64,000 bases of DNA from Mesorhizobium muleiense (GCF_900099905.1 NZ_FNEE01000001.1:545091-609090); one strand, 5' to 3'. Positions 41,504 through 50,574 are shown, numbered from the stretch's first letter. A program made the numbers and translations. The notes: generated by a model from the letters alone, not told the origin.

Positions 41504-42385
41504 ATGCTGAGAGGCTCGCTTACCGCGCTCGTGACACCGTTCGAAACGAGCGGCCGTTTCGACGAGAAAGCGTTTCGCGCCTTCATCGCCTGGCAGATCG
41601 CTGAAGGCACGACCGGCGTGGTTCCGGTCGGCACCACCGGCGAGTCGCCGACGCTGTCGCATGACGAGCACCGCCACGTCGTCAAAGTGTGCGTCGAGGT
41701 GGCAAAGGGCCGCGTTCCGGTCGTCGCCGGCGCCGGCTCCAACAACACCGAGGAGGCGGTTGGCCTGGTGCAATATGCCGAGAAGGCGGGCGCCGACGCG
41801 GCACTCGTCGTCACGCCTTACTACAACCGGCCGACGCAGCGCGGCCTCTATGCGCATTTCGCTGCCGTCGCCAAGGCGACCAGCCTGCCGATCATCATCT
41901 ACAACATTCCGCCGCGCTCGGTGATCGACATGATGCCCGAGACGATGGGCCAGCTGGTGCATGACTTCAAGAACATCGTCGGCGTCAAGGACGCCACCGG
42001 CAAGGTCGAGCGGGTTTCCGAGCAGCGCGCCACCTGCGGCAAGGATTTCATCCAGCTTTCCGGCGAGGATGCCTCGGCGCTCGGTTTCAACGCCCATGGC
42101 GGCGTCGGCTGCATCTCGGTGACGGCGAACGTCGCGCCGCGGCTGTGCGCCGAATTCCAGGAGGCGACGCTTTCCGGCGACAACGCCAAGGCGCTGGACT
42201 TGCAGGACCGCCTGCTGCCGCTGCACAAGGCGATTTTCCTGGAACCCGGCGTGTCCGGCGCGAAATATGCGCTGTCGAAGCTCGGCAAGGTCGAGAATGT
42301 GCTGCGTTCGCCGCTGGTCACGGTCGAGCCGTCGACCGCCGAGAAGATCGATGCGGCCATGAAGCACGCCGGCTTGATTAACTAG
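41504..42385 (+). CDS. dapA: 4-hydroxy-tetrahydrodipicolinate synthase
   Basis: 293 residues. It condenses pyruvate and aspartate semialdehyde, the first lysine/DAP-branch step. Class I aldolase landmarks are [60 protein letters not shown] and [14 protein letters not shown], and the Schiff-base Lys is in [21 protein letters not shown] lies 8 nt before the ATG, which excludes the longer frame. DAP feeds peptidoglycan, in keeping with the adjacent divergent transglycosylase. Confidence 0.96.
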   Translation: MLRGSLTALVTPFETSGRFDEKAFRAFIAWQIAEGTTGVVPVGTTGESPTLSHDEHRHVVKVCVEVAKGRVPVVAGAGSNNTEEAVGLVQYAEKAGADAALVVTPYYNRPTQRGLYAHFAAVAKATSLPIIIYNIPPRSVIDMMPETMGQLVHDFKNIVGVKDATGKVERVSEQRATCGKDFIQLSGEDASALGFNAHGGVGCISVTANVAPRLCAEFQEATLSGDNAKALDLQDRLLPLHKAIFLEPGVSGAKYALSKLGKVENVLRSPLVTVEPSTAEKIDAAMKHAGLIN

Positions 42386-42386
42386 C

Positions 42387-42528
42387 GAGCCCGTTTGGAA
42401 ACTCTACTCCTGCGGCCAACTGAAGGCGTCACCTGCGCTTCCGGTGCTCACGTACTATATGTACGCTCCGCTCCGGTTCTCGGTGCCACCATCATCTGAC
42501 TCGCAGGAGCGAGTTTCGAAACGGACTC
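42387..42528. repeat. Long imperfect palindrome between dapA and smpB
   Basis: The ends 42387-42414 (GAGCCCGTTTGGAAACTC...CTCCTGCG) and 42502-42528 are inverted copies with few mismatches. The centre has GTACTATATGTAC. The unit occupies nearly the entire intergenic region. Confidence 0.7.
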
Positions 42529-42536
42529 TAGACGTC

Positions 42537-43016
42537 ATGAACCAGGTCAGAAAAGCCGATCCCAACAACAAGACCGTTGCGGAAAACCGCAAGGCGCGGT
42601 TTTCCTATGAGGTGCTCGACACGATCGAGACCGGCCTGGTGCTGACCGGCACCGAGGTGAAGTCGCTGCGCCAGGGCCAGGCCAACATCCAGGACAGCTA
42701 CGCCTCGGTCGAGGGCGGCGAGATTTGGCTGATCAACTCCTATCTGCCGGAATATCTGCAGGCCAACCGCTTCAACCATGAGCCACGCCGGCGCCGCAAA
42801 CTCCTGCTCAACAAGCGCGAGATGGCCAAGCTGTCGCAGAGCGTCGATCGCGAAGGCATGACGCTGGTGCCGCTAAAAATCTATTTCAATGAAAAGGGCC
42901 GGGCGAAGCTTTTGCTCGCCGTCGGCCGTGGCAAGAAATTGCACGACAAGCGCGAGACCGAAAAGCAGCGCGACTGGTCGCGCGAAAAGGGCCGGCTGCT
43001 GAAGGAGCGTGGGTAG
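42537..43016 (+). CDS. smpB: SsrA-binding protein SmpB
   Basis: 159 residues. It binds tmRNA and delivers it to stalled ribosomes. SmpB signatures are [80 protein letters not shown], and the basic tail [20 protein letters not shown]. The start used ([11 protein letters not shown]) gives the normal length; the open frame extends into the repeat upstream. dapA-smpB adjacency is usual in rhizobia. Confidence 0.96.
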   Translation: MNQVRKADPNNKTVAENRKARFSYEVLDTIETGLVLTGTEVKSLRQGQANIQDSYASVEGGEIWLINSYLPEYLQANRFNHEPRRRRKLLLNKREMAKLSQSVDREGMTLVPLKIYFNEKGRAKLLLAVGRGKKLHDKRETEKQRDWSREKGRLLKERG

Positions 43017-43044
43017 GCCCGGAGCCACTCTTTTGAAGAACCGG

Positions 43045-43788
43045 ATGAGGAACCGGATTGTCTTTAGGGGTGCGGCCAGCCTGATCCTGGCGTGCCTTGT
43101 CACGGCCGCCGGCTATTTTTACTCCCGACCGTTTTCTCAGGACCGCGGCAAATATCCGGTCAGGGGCATCGACGTTTCGCATCATCAGCGACAGATCGAC
43201 TGGCGGCGTGTTGCCGCCGACGATGTCGCCTTCGCCATCATCAAGGCAACTGAAGGCGGCGACCATGTCGACGATGCCTTCGCCGCCAATCTGCGCGAGG
43301 CGCGTGCGGCTGGTCTGGTGGTCGGCGCCTATCATTTCTTCACCTTCTGCAGGCCTGGCGCCGATCAGGCGAAGAATTTCATCTCCGTCGTGCCGCGCGA
43401 TCAAACGCTGCTGCCGCCGGTGGTGGATATCGAATTCGTCGGCAATTGCCCGCGGCGGCCATCGCCCGAAGAATTGAGCGTTGAACTCTCGGCTTTCCTC
43501 GGCCCTGTCGAGGCAGCCTTCGGCAAGACGGCGATCCTCTATGTGACCGACGACGCGGCACGGGCCTATGCCGGCCAGATTGTCGGCCGCCGGCGCTGGG
43601 TTCGTTCGCTGGCGCTGCAGCCAGGTCATGACGACTGGATCTATTGGCAGTACCACGACAGCGGTCGCGTCGACGGCATCACCGGCGACGTCGATCTGAA
43701 TGTGCTTCAGGGCGGGCCGGAGAAATTGGCCGAGCTGTTTGCGCCACCGCCCGAATCTATCTCTCCAGAAACGCCGCTATCTCCCTGA
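43045..43788 (+). CDS. Membrane-anchored GH25 lysozyme-like muramidase
   Basis: About 247 residues. An N-terminal signal anchor (ASLILACLVTAAGYFYS) precedes a glycoside hydrolase 25 domain: YPVRGIDVSHHQRQIDWRRV, FAIIKATEGGDHVDDAFAAN, VGAYHFFTFCRPGADQAKNF, and PPVVDIEFVGNC with the catalytic Asp-x-Glu. The C-terminal HDDWIYWQYHDSGRVDGITG, DVDLNVLQG is canonical. It should hydrolyse peptidoglycan in the periplasm. A GTG at 43009 and a TTG at 43033 are possible starts; 43045 ATG is preferred. The tail overlaps the convergent glycosylase gene by 32 bp. Confidence 0.9.
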   Translation: MRNRIVFRGAASLILACLVTAAGYFYSRPFSQDRGKYPVRGIDVSHHQRQIDWRRVAADDVAFAIIKATEGGDHVDDAFAANLREARAAGLVVGAYHFFTFCRPGADQAKNFISVVPRDQTLLPPVVDIEFVGNCPRRPSPEELSVELSAFLGPVEAAFGKTAILYVTDDAARAYAGQIVGRRRWVRSLALQPGHDDWIYWQYHDSGRVDGITGDVDLNVLQGGPEKLAELFAPPPESISPETPLSP

Positions 43789-44434
43789 AGACGTTGACGA
43801 ACATTGCTTCCGTCAGCACGCCGGTGTTGGTGTTGTAGCGCGAGCAATGATAGCTGGAAAACAGCGTCACGCCATTGGTTTGCTGCTGCCCGCCATGCTT
43901 GAACGGATAAGCGGCGACACGCTGGCCGAGCGCCCGCACGGTCGACTGGTGCGCGATCGAGCCCAGCGCCAGCACGGCGCGCAGGTTCTTGAACCGCGCG
44001 ATCGTCGGCACCAGGAACGTCCGGCAGGTGGCGATCTCGGCGCCGGCCGGCTTGTTGTCCGGCGGCACGCAGCGAACTGCATTGGTGATCGCCGTGCCGA
44101 CAAGCTCCAGCCCGTCATCGGGCCGCGCCTTGAATTGGCCGCGCGCAAAGCCGTGTGCGATCAGCGTGTTGTAGAGCAGGTCGCCGGCAAAATCGCCGGT
44201 GAAGGGGCGTCCGGTGCGGTTTGCGCCGCGCAGGCCCGGCGCCAGTCCGACGATCAGCAGCCGCACCGCATCCTCGCCCTCGGGGGGCAGGAAGGTCGGC
44301 ACCGGTGCATTGAACCAGGACGGCTCGCGCTGACGCCATTGCGCGATAAAATCATGCAGCCGCGGGCAGAGCGGGCAATCGCGGTCGGGCTCGGAGGACG
44401 CGACCAGGGGAGCGGTCAAGACCGCCGCCGTCAA
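43757..44434 (-). CDS. Uracil-DNA glycosylase family protein (family 5/UdgB-like)
   Basis: 225 residues. Motif A is LLIVGLAPGLRGANRTGRPF then TGDFAGDLLY. Motif B is FSSYHCSRYNTNTGVL. Both fit family-5 (UDGb-type) enzymes, which have an APG loop without the catalytic Asp/Asn of family 1. Cys residues in DRDCPLCPRLHDF and AVRCVPP plus the ATCRTF segment may hold a 4Fe-4S cluster. It excises deaminated bases. The start TTG overlaps the stop of the NYN gene (TTGA), so the two are co-translated. Confidence 0.85.
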   Translation of the reverse strand: MTAAVLTAPLVASSEPDRDCPLCPRLHDFIAQWRQREPSWFNAPVPTFLPPEGEDAVRLLIVGLAPGLRGANRTGRPFTGDFAGDLLYNTLIAHGFARGQFKARPDDGLELVGTAITNAVRCVPPDNKPAGAEIATCRTFLVPTIARFKNLRAVLALGSIAHQSTVRALGQRVAAYPFKHGGQQQTNGVTLFSSYHCSRYNTNTGVLTEAMFVNVFREIAAFLER

Positions 44435-45012
44435 TACTCGTCCTCGTCGACTTCGGCCGGTTCGGGCCGGCGCACCGGCCGCTCGGACGGATCGCGGCCG
44501 ATATCGCTCTTCAAGGTAATCAGGTCGATGAAATGATCGGCCTGGCGGCGCAGATCGTCGGAAATCATCGGCGGCTGCGAAGCCATGGTCGAGACGATCG
44601 AGACCTTGCGCCCGCGCCGCTGCAGCGCCTCGACCAGCGTGCGGAAATCGCCGTCGCCGGAAAAGATGACATAGTGGTCGACGACATCGGCGAGTTCCAG
44701 CGCATCGACGGTCAGCTCGATGTCCATATTGCCCTTGATCTTGCGGCGGCCGGTCGAGTCGGTGAACTCCTTGGCCGGCTTGGTCACCACCTTGAAGCCG
44801 TTATAGTCGAGCCAATCGATCAGCGGCCGGATCGAGGAATATTCCTGATCCTCGACCAGCGCGGTGTAGTAGTAGGCACGCAGCAGGTAGCCGCGCTTCT
44901 GGAAGTTCGACAAAAGCCTGCGGTAGTCGATGTCGAAGCCGAGCGCACGCGAGGTGGCGTAAAGATTGGCACCGTCGATGAAAAGAGCGATTTTTTCACG
45001 AGGGTCGAACAT
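44431..45012 (-). CDS. NYN-domain protein (LabA/DUF88)
   Basis: 193 residues. The PIN-like NYN RNase fold shows IALFIDGANLYATSRALGFD, YYTALVEDQEYSSIRPLIDW, KGNMDIELTVDALELADVVD and YVIFSGDGDFRTLVEALQRR. The four Asp/Asn metal-site residues (FIDGAN, DIELTVD, SGDGDF) are intact. NYN proteins act on RNA; the target here is unknown. The C-terminal tail is Pro/Arg/Glu-rich. It is translationally coupled to the glycosylase and oriented away from rpoZ. Confidence 0.88.
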   Translation of the reverse strand: MFDPREKIALFIDGANLYATSRALGFDIDYRRLLSNFQKRGYLLRAYYYTALVEDQEYSSIRPLIDWLDYNGFKVVTKPAKEFTDSTGRRKIKGNMDIELTVDALELADVVDHYVIFSGDGDFRTLVEALQRRGRKVSIVSTMASQPPMISDDLRRQADHFIDLITLKSDIGRDPSERPVRRPEPAEVDEDEY

Positions 45013-45332
45013 GGAAATATTCCTTTTCGAAAATAAGCGGTCGTCTAAATGCGCGTGACTATCGGTCGGCTTGAAATAACCGGCTGACCTTCGTCATTCG
45101 AGATAACGCCGGTTTTACGGCAATCCAAGGGTATGATGCTGCATAGCAAGCAATTGTGATCGGTGCCGCATGTCGCAGGCGGCGCGCGCCCAGACTGGCC
45201 TTGGCCAGACCCCAGGCCCAGCCCCCCAGGCCCGGCATTGTCCGGCATTGCCAAGAAGCTTGTATTTTGGCAGCGTTCGGGTTATGGACCGCGCCTGTTT
45301 TCCATCAAATCCAGGCATGAAAGGGGCAGCTC
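45013..45332. other. Divergent promoter region between the NYN gene and rpoZ
   Basis: A 320-bp spacer without a convincing gene. It must hold promoters for the NYN-glycosylase pair and for rpoZ. No clear operator or hairpin stands out. Confidence 0.4.
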
Positions 45333-45734
45333 ATGGCCCGCGTAACCGTTGAAGATTGCATCGACAAGGTCAACAACCGCTTCGAGCTTGTGCTTCTGGC
45401 CGGCCACCGCGCCCGTCAGATCAGCCAGGGCGCGCAGATCACCGTTCCTCGTGACAACGACAAGAATCCGGTCATCGCGCTGCGCGAGATCGCCGAGGAG
45501 ACATTGTCGCCCGACGACCTCAAGGAAGACCTGATCCACTCGCTGCAGAAGCATGTCGAGGTCGACGAGCCGGAAGCCGACGGCGAGGCGATCGCCGACC
45601 AGACCGGTACCGCCGCTGCGGCAACCGACGCCGACGACACCGAGGACAACATCACCTTCGACCGCATGACCGAGGAAGACCTCCTGGCCGGCATCGAAGG
45701 TCTGGTGCCGCCGGAAAAAAGCGACGATTATTAA
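45333..45734 (+). CDS. rpoZ: RNA polymerase omega subunit
   Basis: 133 residues. Omega binds the beta' subunit and helps (p)ppGpp sensing. Conserved: [60 protein letters not shown]. The acidic C-terminal tail is typical of alphaproteobacteria. AAAGGGGCAG lies upstream. The order rpoZ then the Rel/Spo gene is a conserved pair, linking polymerase with the alarmone enzyme. Confidence 0.95.
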   Translation: MARVTVEDCIDKVNNRFELVLLAGHRARQISQGAQITVPRDNDKNPVIALREIAEETLSPDDLKEDLIHSLQKHVEVDEPEADGEAIADQTGTAAAATDADDTEDNITFDRMTEEDLLAGIEGLVPPEKSDDY

Positions 45735-45845
45735 TCTTCCCACCGGCCGCCGACACTTTCGCGCCGGCGGTTTCGTGGTTATCTATGACATGCGCCGTAC
45801 GCCAGTGCGGCGCATGATTCATTTCAGCACTGCGAGATCCCGCCC

Positions 45846-48074
45846 ATGATGCGTCAGTATGAGCTTGTCGAGCGCGTCCAGCGCTACAAGCCTGACGTCA
45901 ACGAGGCGCTGCTTAACAAGGCCTATGTCTACGCCATGCAGAAGCATGGTCACCAGAAGCGCGCCTCCGGCGATCCTTATTTCTCGCATCCGCTCGAAGT
46001 CGCCGCCATCCTCACCGAAATGCACATGGATGAGGCGACCATCGCGGTTGCCTTGCTGCACGACACGATCGAGGACACAACGGCGACCAGGGCCGAGATC
46101 GACGAGCTGTTCGGTCCGGAAATGGGCAAGCTGGTCGAAGGCCTGACCAAGCTGAAGAAACTCGACCTCGTCTCCAAGAAGGCCGAGCAGGCGGAAAACC
46201 TGCGCAAGCTGTTGCTGGCGATATCGGAAGACGTTCGCGTGCTTCTGGTCAAGCTTGCTGACCGCTTGCACAACATGCGCACGCTCGACCATGTGCCCGA
46301 AGCCAAACGTCTGCGTATCGCCGAGGAAACGATGGATATCTATGCGCCGCTGGCCGGGCGCATGGGCATGCAAGGCATGCGCGAGGAACTCGAGGAGATC
46401 GCCTTTCGCTTCATCAATCCCGAAGCCTACCGCGCCGTCACCGCGCGGCTCGCCGAAATCTTCGAGCGCAACAAGGATGTGCTGTCCGAGATCGAGAAGG
46501 CGCTGTCCACGCTGTTCGACAAATATGCGATCAAGGCCGAGGTCAAGAGCCGCCAGAAGAAGCCGTGGTCGGTGTTCCGCAAGATGGAGGCCAAGGCGCT
46601 GTCCTTCGAGCAGCTGTCCGACATTTTCGGCTTTCGCGTCGTCGTCGATACCGTCGAGGACTGCTACCGGGCGCTCGGCGCCATCCACACCACGTGGTCG
46701 ATGGTGCCCGGCCGCTTCAAGGACTACATCTCGACGCCGAAGCAGAACGACTACCGTTCGATCCACACCACCATCGTCGGACCGTCGCGGCAGCGCGTCG
46801 AGCTGCAGATCCGCACCTATCAGATGAACAAGATCGCCGAATATGGCGTTGCCGCGCATTCGATCTACAAGGACAGCGGCGGCAAGGTGAACGGCACCGC
46901 CCACGCGATCTCGAAGGAGACCAACGCCTATGCCTGGCTGCGGCGCACCATCGAGCAGCTAGCCGAAGGCGACAATCCCGAGGACTTCCTCGAAAACACC
47001 AAGCTCGAGCTGTTCCAGGACCAGGTGTTCTGCTTCACGCCCAAGGGAATGCTGATCGCGCTGCCGCGCGGCGCCACGCCGATCGACTTCGCCTATGCGG
47101 TGCACACCGATGTCGGTGATACCTGCGTCGGGGCCAAGGTCAACGGCCGCATCATGCCGCTGATGACCGAGCTTAAGAATGGCGACGAGGTCGAGATCAT
47201 CCGCTCCAAGGCGCAGGTTCCGCCGGCGGCGTGGGAATCGGTCGTCGTCACCGGCAAGGCGCGCTCGGCGATCCGCCGCGCCACCAAGAATGCCATCCGC
47301 AAGCAGTATTCGGGTCTCGGCATCCGCATACTGGAACGCGCTTTCGAACGGTCAGGCAAAATTTTTACCAAGGAAAGCTTGAAATCGGTGCTGCATCGGC
47401 TGGCACGCAAGGACATCGAGGATGTGCTGGCCTCTGTCGGCCGCGGCGAACTTGCCTCCACCGATGTCATCAAGGCGGTGTTTCCCGACTACAAGGACGA
47501 GCGCATCACGCTGGCGGCGCCCAAGCAGCGCGAAGAGGGCTGGTCGAAGATCCGCAACGCCGCCGGCATGCTGTTCCAGATTCCGGGCCGCGCCGCACGA
47601 AAGGACAAGGACCAGCCAAGGGACGGCGCCGTGCCGATCCGCGGCGTGCGCGGCGACCTGCCGGTGCGCTTCGCGCCGGAAGGTGCTGTGCCCGGCGACC
47701 GCATCGTCGGCATCGTGCAGCCGGGGACCGGCATCACCATCTATCCGATCCAGTCGCCGGCGCTGCAGGCCTTCGACGACCAGCCAGAACGCTGGATCGA
47801 CGTGCGCTGGGACATAGACGAGCGCACCAAGGAGCGGTTTCCGGCGCGCGTCTCGGTCACCGCCATCAACGCGCCGGGCTCACTGGCCGACATTGCGCAG
47901 GTCGTTGCATCCAACGATGCCAACATCCATACATTGTCGATGGTGCGCACCGCGCCTGATTTCACCGAAATGCTGATCGATCTCGAAGTCTGGGACCTGA
48001 AGCACCTGAACCGGCTGCTGTCGCAGCTCAAGGACAATTCGAGCGTCAGCGACGCACGGCGGGTGAATGGGTGA
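45846..48074 (+). CDS. Bifunctional (p)ppGpp synthetase/hydrolase (Rel/Spo homologue)
   Basis: 742 residues, the only long RSH in view. The HD hydrolase domain has SHPLEVAAILTEMHMDEATI then AVALLHDTIEDT. The synthetase domain has VKSRQKKPWSVFRKMEAKAL, LSDIFGFRVVVDTVEDCYRA and DYISTPKQNDYRSIHTTIVG. TGS (VFCFTPKGMLIALPRGATPI), a helical part and a C-terminal ACT (SVTAINAPGSLADIAQVVAS) follow. Intact HD residues predict hydrolase activity beside synthesis. It controls the stringent response and, in rhizobia, symbiosis-related physiology. A Met-Met start at 45846. Confidence 0.95.
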   Translation: MMRQYELVERVQRYKPDVNEALLNKAYVYAMQKHGHQKRASGDPYFSHPLEVAAILTEMHMDEATIAVALLHDTIEDTTATRAEIDELFGPEMGKLVEGLTKLKKLDLVSKKAEQAENLRKLLLAISEDVRVLLVKLADRLHNMRTLDHVPEAKRLRIAEETMDIYAPLAGRMGMQGMREELEEIAFRFINPEAYRAVTARLAEIFERNKDVLSEIEKALSTLFDKYAIKAEVKSRQKKPWSVFRKMEAKALSFEQLSDIFGFRVVVDTVEDCYRALGAIHTTWSMVPGRFKDYISTPKQNDYRSIHTTIVGPSRQRVELQIRTYQMNKIAEYGVAAHSIYKDSGGKVNGTAHAISKETNAYAWLRRTIEQLAEGDNPEDFLENTKLELFQDQVFCFTPKGMLIALPRGATPIDFAYAVHTDVGDTCVGAKVNGRIMPLMTELKNGDEVEIIRSKAQVPPAAWESVVVTGKARSAIRRATKNAIRKQYSGLGIRILERAFERSGKIFTKESLKSVLHRLARKDIEDVLASVGRGELASTDVIKAVFPDYKDERITLAAPKQREEGWSKIRNAAGMLFQIPGRAARKDKDQPRDGAVPIRGVRGDLPVRFAPEGAVPGDRIVGIVQPGTGITIYPIQSPALQAFDDQPERWIDVRWDIDERTKERFPARVSVTAINAPGSLADIAQVVASNDANIHTLSMVRTAPDFTEMLIDLEVWDLKHLNRLLSQLKDNSSVSDARRVNG

Positions 48075-48084
48075 ATGGCGAGAG

Positions 48085-48168
48085 TAGTGAGTAGTGAGTA
48101 GTGAGTAGTGAATAGTGAATAGTGAATAGTGAATAGTGAATAGTGAATAGTGAATAGTGAATAGTGAA
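48085..48168. repeat. Tandem heptamer repeat between the Rel/Spo gene and pyrE
   Basis: Twelve contiguous 7-bp units: three TAGTGAG then nine TAGTGAA. A diverged inverted counterpart (CTACTCACTATTCACCATTC) lies at about 48203-48222, so the transcript could fold. The copy number may vary between strains. Confidence 0.85.
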
Positions 48169-48248
48169 ATAAAGGTGCTCTCACTGCCGACCGCCCACTA
48201 CTGACTACTCACTATTCACCATTCACCACCATCCACACGGAGCGAACA

Positions 48249-48827
48249 ATGAACACCGACGAAGTGCTGGGCGTCTTCCGTGAAGCCGGTGCCGTTCTCG
48301 AGGGGCACTTCATCCTGACTTCGGGCTTGCGTAGTCCGGTCTTCCTGCAGAAGGCGCGGGTCTTCATGCATGCCGACAAAACCGAGCGCCTGTGCAAGGC
48401 GCTGGCCGAAAAAATCCGCGCTGCTGTGTCCGGCAGGATCGATTACGTCGTCGGCCCGGCGATCGGCGGGCTGATCCCGGCCTACGAGACCTCGCGCCAT
48501 CTTGGCGCACCGGCGATCTGGGTCGAGCGGGAAGGGGGCGAGTTCAGGCTCCGCCGCTTCGAGATCGCCAGCGGATCGCGCGTCGTCATCGTCGAGGACA
48601 TCGTCACCACCGGCCTGTCGATCCGCGAGACCATCGACTGCCTGCGCGCGCTTGGCGCCGAGGTGGTTGCCGCTGCCTGCATCATAGACCGCTCGGCCGG
48701 CAAGACCGATGTCGGCGTGCCGCTGATCGCGCTCGCCGAATATGAAGTTCCGGCCTACCCGGCCGACAGGCTGCCGCCCGAGCTTGCCGCCATACCGCCA
48801 GTCAAGCCGGGCAGCCGCAACATTTAA
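48249..48827 (+). CDS. pyrE: Orotate phosphoribosyltransferase
   Basis: 192 residues. It makes OMP from orotate and PRPP in pyrimidine synthesis. Landmarks are [60 protein letters not shown], and the PRPP motif [20 protein letters not shown]. The 192-residue length fits the proteobacterial short class. The start follows GGAGCGAACA. Its leader carries the tandem heptamers. Confidence 0.95.
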   Translation: MNTDEVLGVFREAGAVLEGHFILTSGLRSPVFLQKARVFMHADKTERLCKALAEKIRAAVSGRIDYVVGPAIGGLIPAYETSRHLGAPAIWVEREGGEFRLRRFEIASGSRVVIVEDIVTTGLSIRETIDCLRALGAEVVAAACIIDRSAGKTDVGVPLIALAEYEVPAYPADRLPPELAAIPPVKPGSRNI

Positions 48828-48850
48828 GGCATGTCGCCCAAAGCCACAGC

Positions 48851-49354
48851 TCAGGCCAGTTCCGCTTCCACAGGGCAGTCGATGCAAGCGGTATAGTTGC
48901 AGAGCCGGCAAATACGATATGCATGGTCCTCGGTGCTGACGAGCCCACGCAACAGCTTGGCGGCAAGGTTACCGAATTCCTGCAGCTCCTCCTGACTTAG
49001 AACAGCGAGCGCTGACGCGAGCCCTTTCTGGCGAGCGGAAAGAATAGCACTGCAGGTCGTCTCGCCCAGAGGAGTGAGCCTTAGCGCTACCGCGCGATGG
49101 TCGTCAGGCGCCGAGAACCGAGCCGCCAATCCCTCCGCGACCAGTCGATCGACCAGTCTGACGGTGCCCGAATGGGACAGTGACAATGCGCGGCGCAGCC
49201 TCTCGATCGACAGGCCCGGTACGTGGCCAATGAGGGTGATCGCGGAAGCCGCCGGGCCGGGCTCCGGTGCTTTGGCCTGAGCGTCCCGCTGCAAAATGTC
49301 CGCAAAGGCGAGCGCTAGAGCACCAATCACATTTTCAATGCTGGAATCGATCAT
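48851..49354 (-). CDS. MarR-family regulator with C-terminal cysteine cluster
   Basis: 167 residues. The winged helix is GLSIERLRRALSLSHSGTVR then LVDRLVAEGLAARFSAPDDH, RAVALRLTPLGE. The C-terminus YRICRLCNYTACIDCPVEAE has four Cys, a likely metal- or redox-sensing site. A TTG at 49360 or the ATG at 49354 may be used. Twin palindromes directly upstream, shared with the divergent DUF417 gene, are its probable operators. Signal inferred: oxidant or metal. Confidence 0.88.
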   Translation of the reverse strand: MIDSSIENVIGALALAFADILQRDAQAKAPEPGPAASAITLIGHVPGLSIERLRRALSLSHSGTVRLVDRLVAEGLAARFSAPDDHRAVALRLTPLGETTCSAILSARQKGLASALAVLSQEELQEFGNLAAKLLRGLVSTEDHAYRICRLCNYTACIDCPVEAELA

Positions 49355-49364
49355 CGCCAAAAAA

Positions 49365-49383
49365 TATATGCTCGGAGCATATA
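49365..49383. promoter_or_regulatory. MarR operator 1
   Basis: TATATGCTCGGAGCATATA, a perfect 9-bp inverted repeat around one central base, 11 bp from the MarR ATG. Confidence 0.75.
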
Positions 49384-49400
49384 CATCAAGGTCGAATTAT

Positions 49401-49419
49401 TATATGCTTGGAGCATACA
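49401..49419. promoter_or_regulatory. MarR operator 2
   Basis: TATATGCTTGGAGCATACA, near-identical to operator 1 with centres 36 bp apart, 19 bp before the DUF417 start. Confidence 0.75.
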
Positions 49420-49437
49420 AATCGAAAGGAGAAGGCC

Positions 49438-49983
49438 ATGTTTACCTCTGCAACCGCCAACGCTCCGTTCGTGGCGCGCATCAATCAAGCTGGCTACCGC
49501 CTTGCTGCCGTCGGTCGCGCGGTAACCCTTTTGGGGGTGGTGCTCCCTTTGCTGTTGATCGGCATTTTGAAATTTACTGCAATCGAGATCGAGGCGCTCA
49601 GGCCATTCGTCGAGAATACGCCTTGGCTGGCATGGCTCTATCCCGCATTCGGGTTTGCGGGAGCCTCCTACTTCCTGGGCGTGGTCGAACTGGCCACAGC
49701 GCTTCTGCTGATAGCATCTGTCCGTAGCGTCTGGGCTGGCCTCGTGGGGGGTGCCATCGGTTCAGTCATCTTTGCGCTGACATCCTCGACAATGCTCACC
49801 CTGCCGATCTGGGAAACGGGATCCGGAGGGTTTCCTTTCCTCAACGGGTTAGGTGCCTTTCTGATCAAGGATGTCGCCTTGCTCGGAGTGAGCCTGGTCA
49901 TTTTGGGGAGCAGCCTTCAACAACTCGTATCCGACCCCAGCCGAAAAAATGATCGTGGTGATGAACAACGCATCGAGAGGTGA
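49438..49983 (+). CDS. DUF417 (YkgB/RclC-like) membrane protein
   Basis: 181 residues with four hydrophobic helices: GRAVTLLGVVLPLLLIGILK, WLAWLYPAFGFAGASYFLGV then VELATALLLIASV, VWAGLVGGAIGSVIFALTSS, and VALLGVSLVILGSSL. FTAIEIEALRPFVENTPWLA is the DUF417 signature. RclC of E. coli, in this family, belongs to the reactive-chlorine defence. AAAGGAGAAGG precedes the ATG. Divergent from the MarR gene and followed 3 bp later by a glycolipid-binding gene, so likely one operon. Confidence 0.88.
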   Translation: MFTSATANAPFVARINQAGYRLAAVGRAVTLLGVVLPLLLIGILKFTAIEIEALRPFVENTPWLAWLYPAFGFAGASYFLGVVELATALLLIASVRSVWAGLVGGAIGSVIFALTSSTMLTLPIWETGSGGFPFLNGLGAFLIKDVALLGVSLVILGSSLQQLVSDPSRKNDRGDEQRIER

Positions 49984-49986
49984 GAG

Positions 49987-50574
49987 ATGTCTCTACTCGC
50001 TATCTGGCGCAGGACGGACGAACCAGGGCACGATGTCGTGCAGCTAACCCAGACAGACCTCGGCTGGCACTTGAATGGAGCCGCTGTATACCTGTCGGAT
50101 GCGGGCCCGGCACGCTTGGACTACACTGTGCAACTGGCCGAAGATTGGACGACCAAATCCGGCAGCGTTCGCGGGTTCATCGGTTCCCAGTCAGTTGATC
50201 TCACAATAATCCGCACCGAGACCGGCATCCGCAACGAGACCGGCTGGACTGTCAATGGGCAGCGGCAGCCGGCGGTTCGGTCGATGGTGGATCTGGACTA
50301 CAGCTTTACGCCGGCGACGAACCTGCAACAAATTCGCAGAATGAACCTGAAGGTCGGCGACAAGGCGGATTTTCCGGTGGCCTGGCTGGTTGCCGGCGCG
50401 TCGAATTTGGTTGTTCTGCCGCAAACCTACCATCGTGTGAGTGAGACCGAGTACATCTACGAGGCTCCCACAGTGCGTTACCGTGCTACGCTGCTCATTC
50501 CCGAGGCTGGCTTTGTTCAAGATTACCCCGACGGCTGGGTTTTCGAGACCGGCAACGCCGGCCGTGCACTATAG
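49987..50574 (+). CDS. Putative glycolipid-binding domain protein
   Basis: 195 residues, MSLLAIWRRTDEPGHDVVQL. The fold of PF06475 is recognised by ARLDYTVQLAEDWTTKSGSV, RNETGWTVNGQRQPAVRSMV, DLDYSFTPATNLQQIRRMNL and VVLPQTYHRVSETEYIYEAP. Probably cytosolic (no signal). Family name is historical; ligand untested. It starts 3 bp after the DUF417 stop with GAGAGGTGAGAG upstream, so it is regulated with it. Confidence 0.8.
   Translation: MSLLAIWRRTDEPGHDVVQLTQTDLGWHLNGAAVYLSDAGPARLDYTVQLAEDWTTKSGSVRGFIGSQSVDLTIIRTETGIRNETGWTVNGQRQPAVRSMVDLDYSFTPATNLQQIRRMNLKVGDKADFPVAWLVAGASNLVVLPQTYHRVSETEYIYEAPTVRYRATLLIPEAGFVQDYPDGWVFETGNAGRAL

Noticed and set aside
48085-48168. Heptamer array as a possible CRISPR
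   Set aside because: Units are 7 bp with no spacers and no cas genes; it is a simple tandem repeat.
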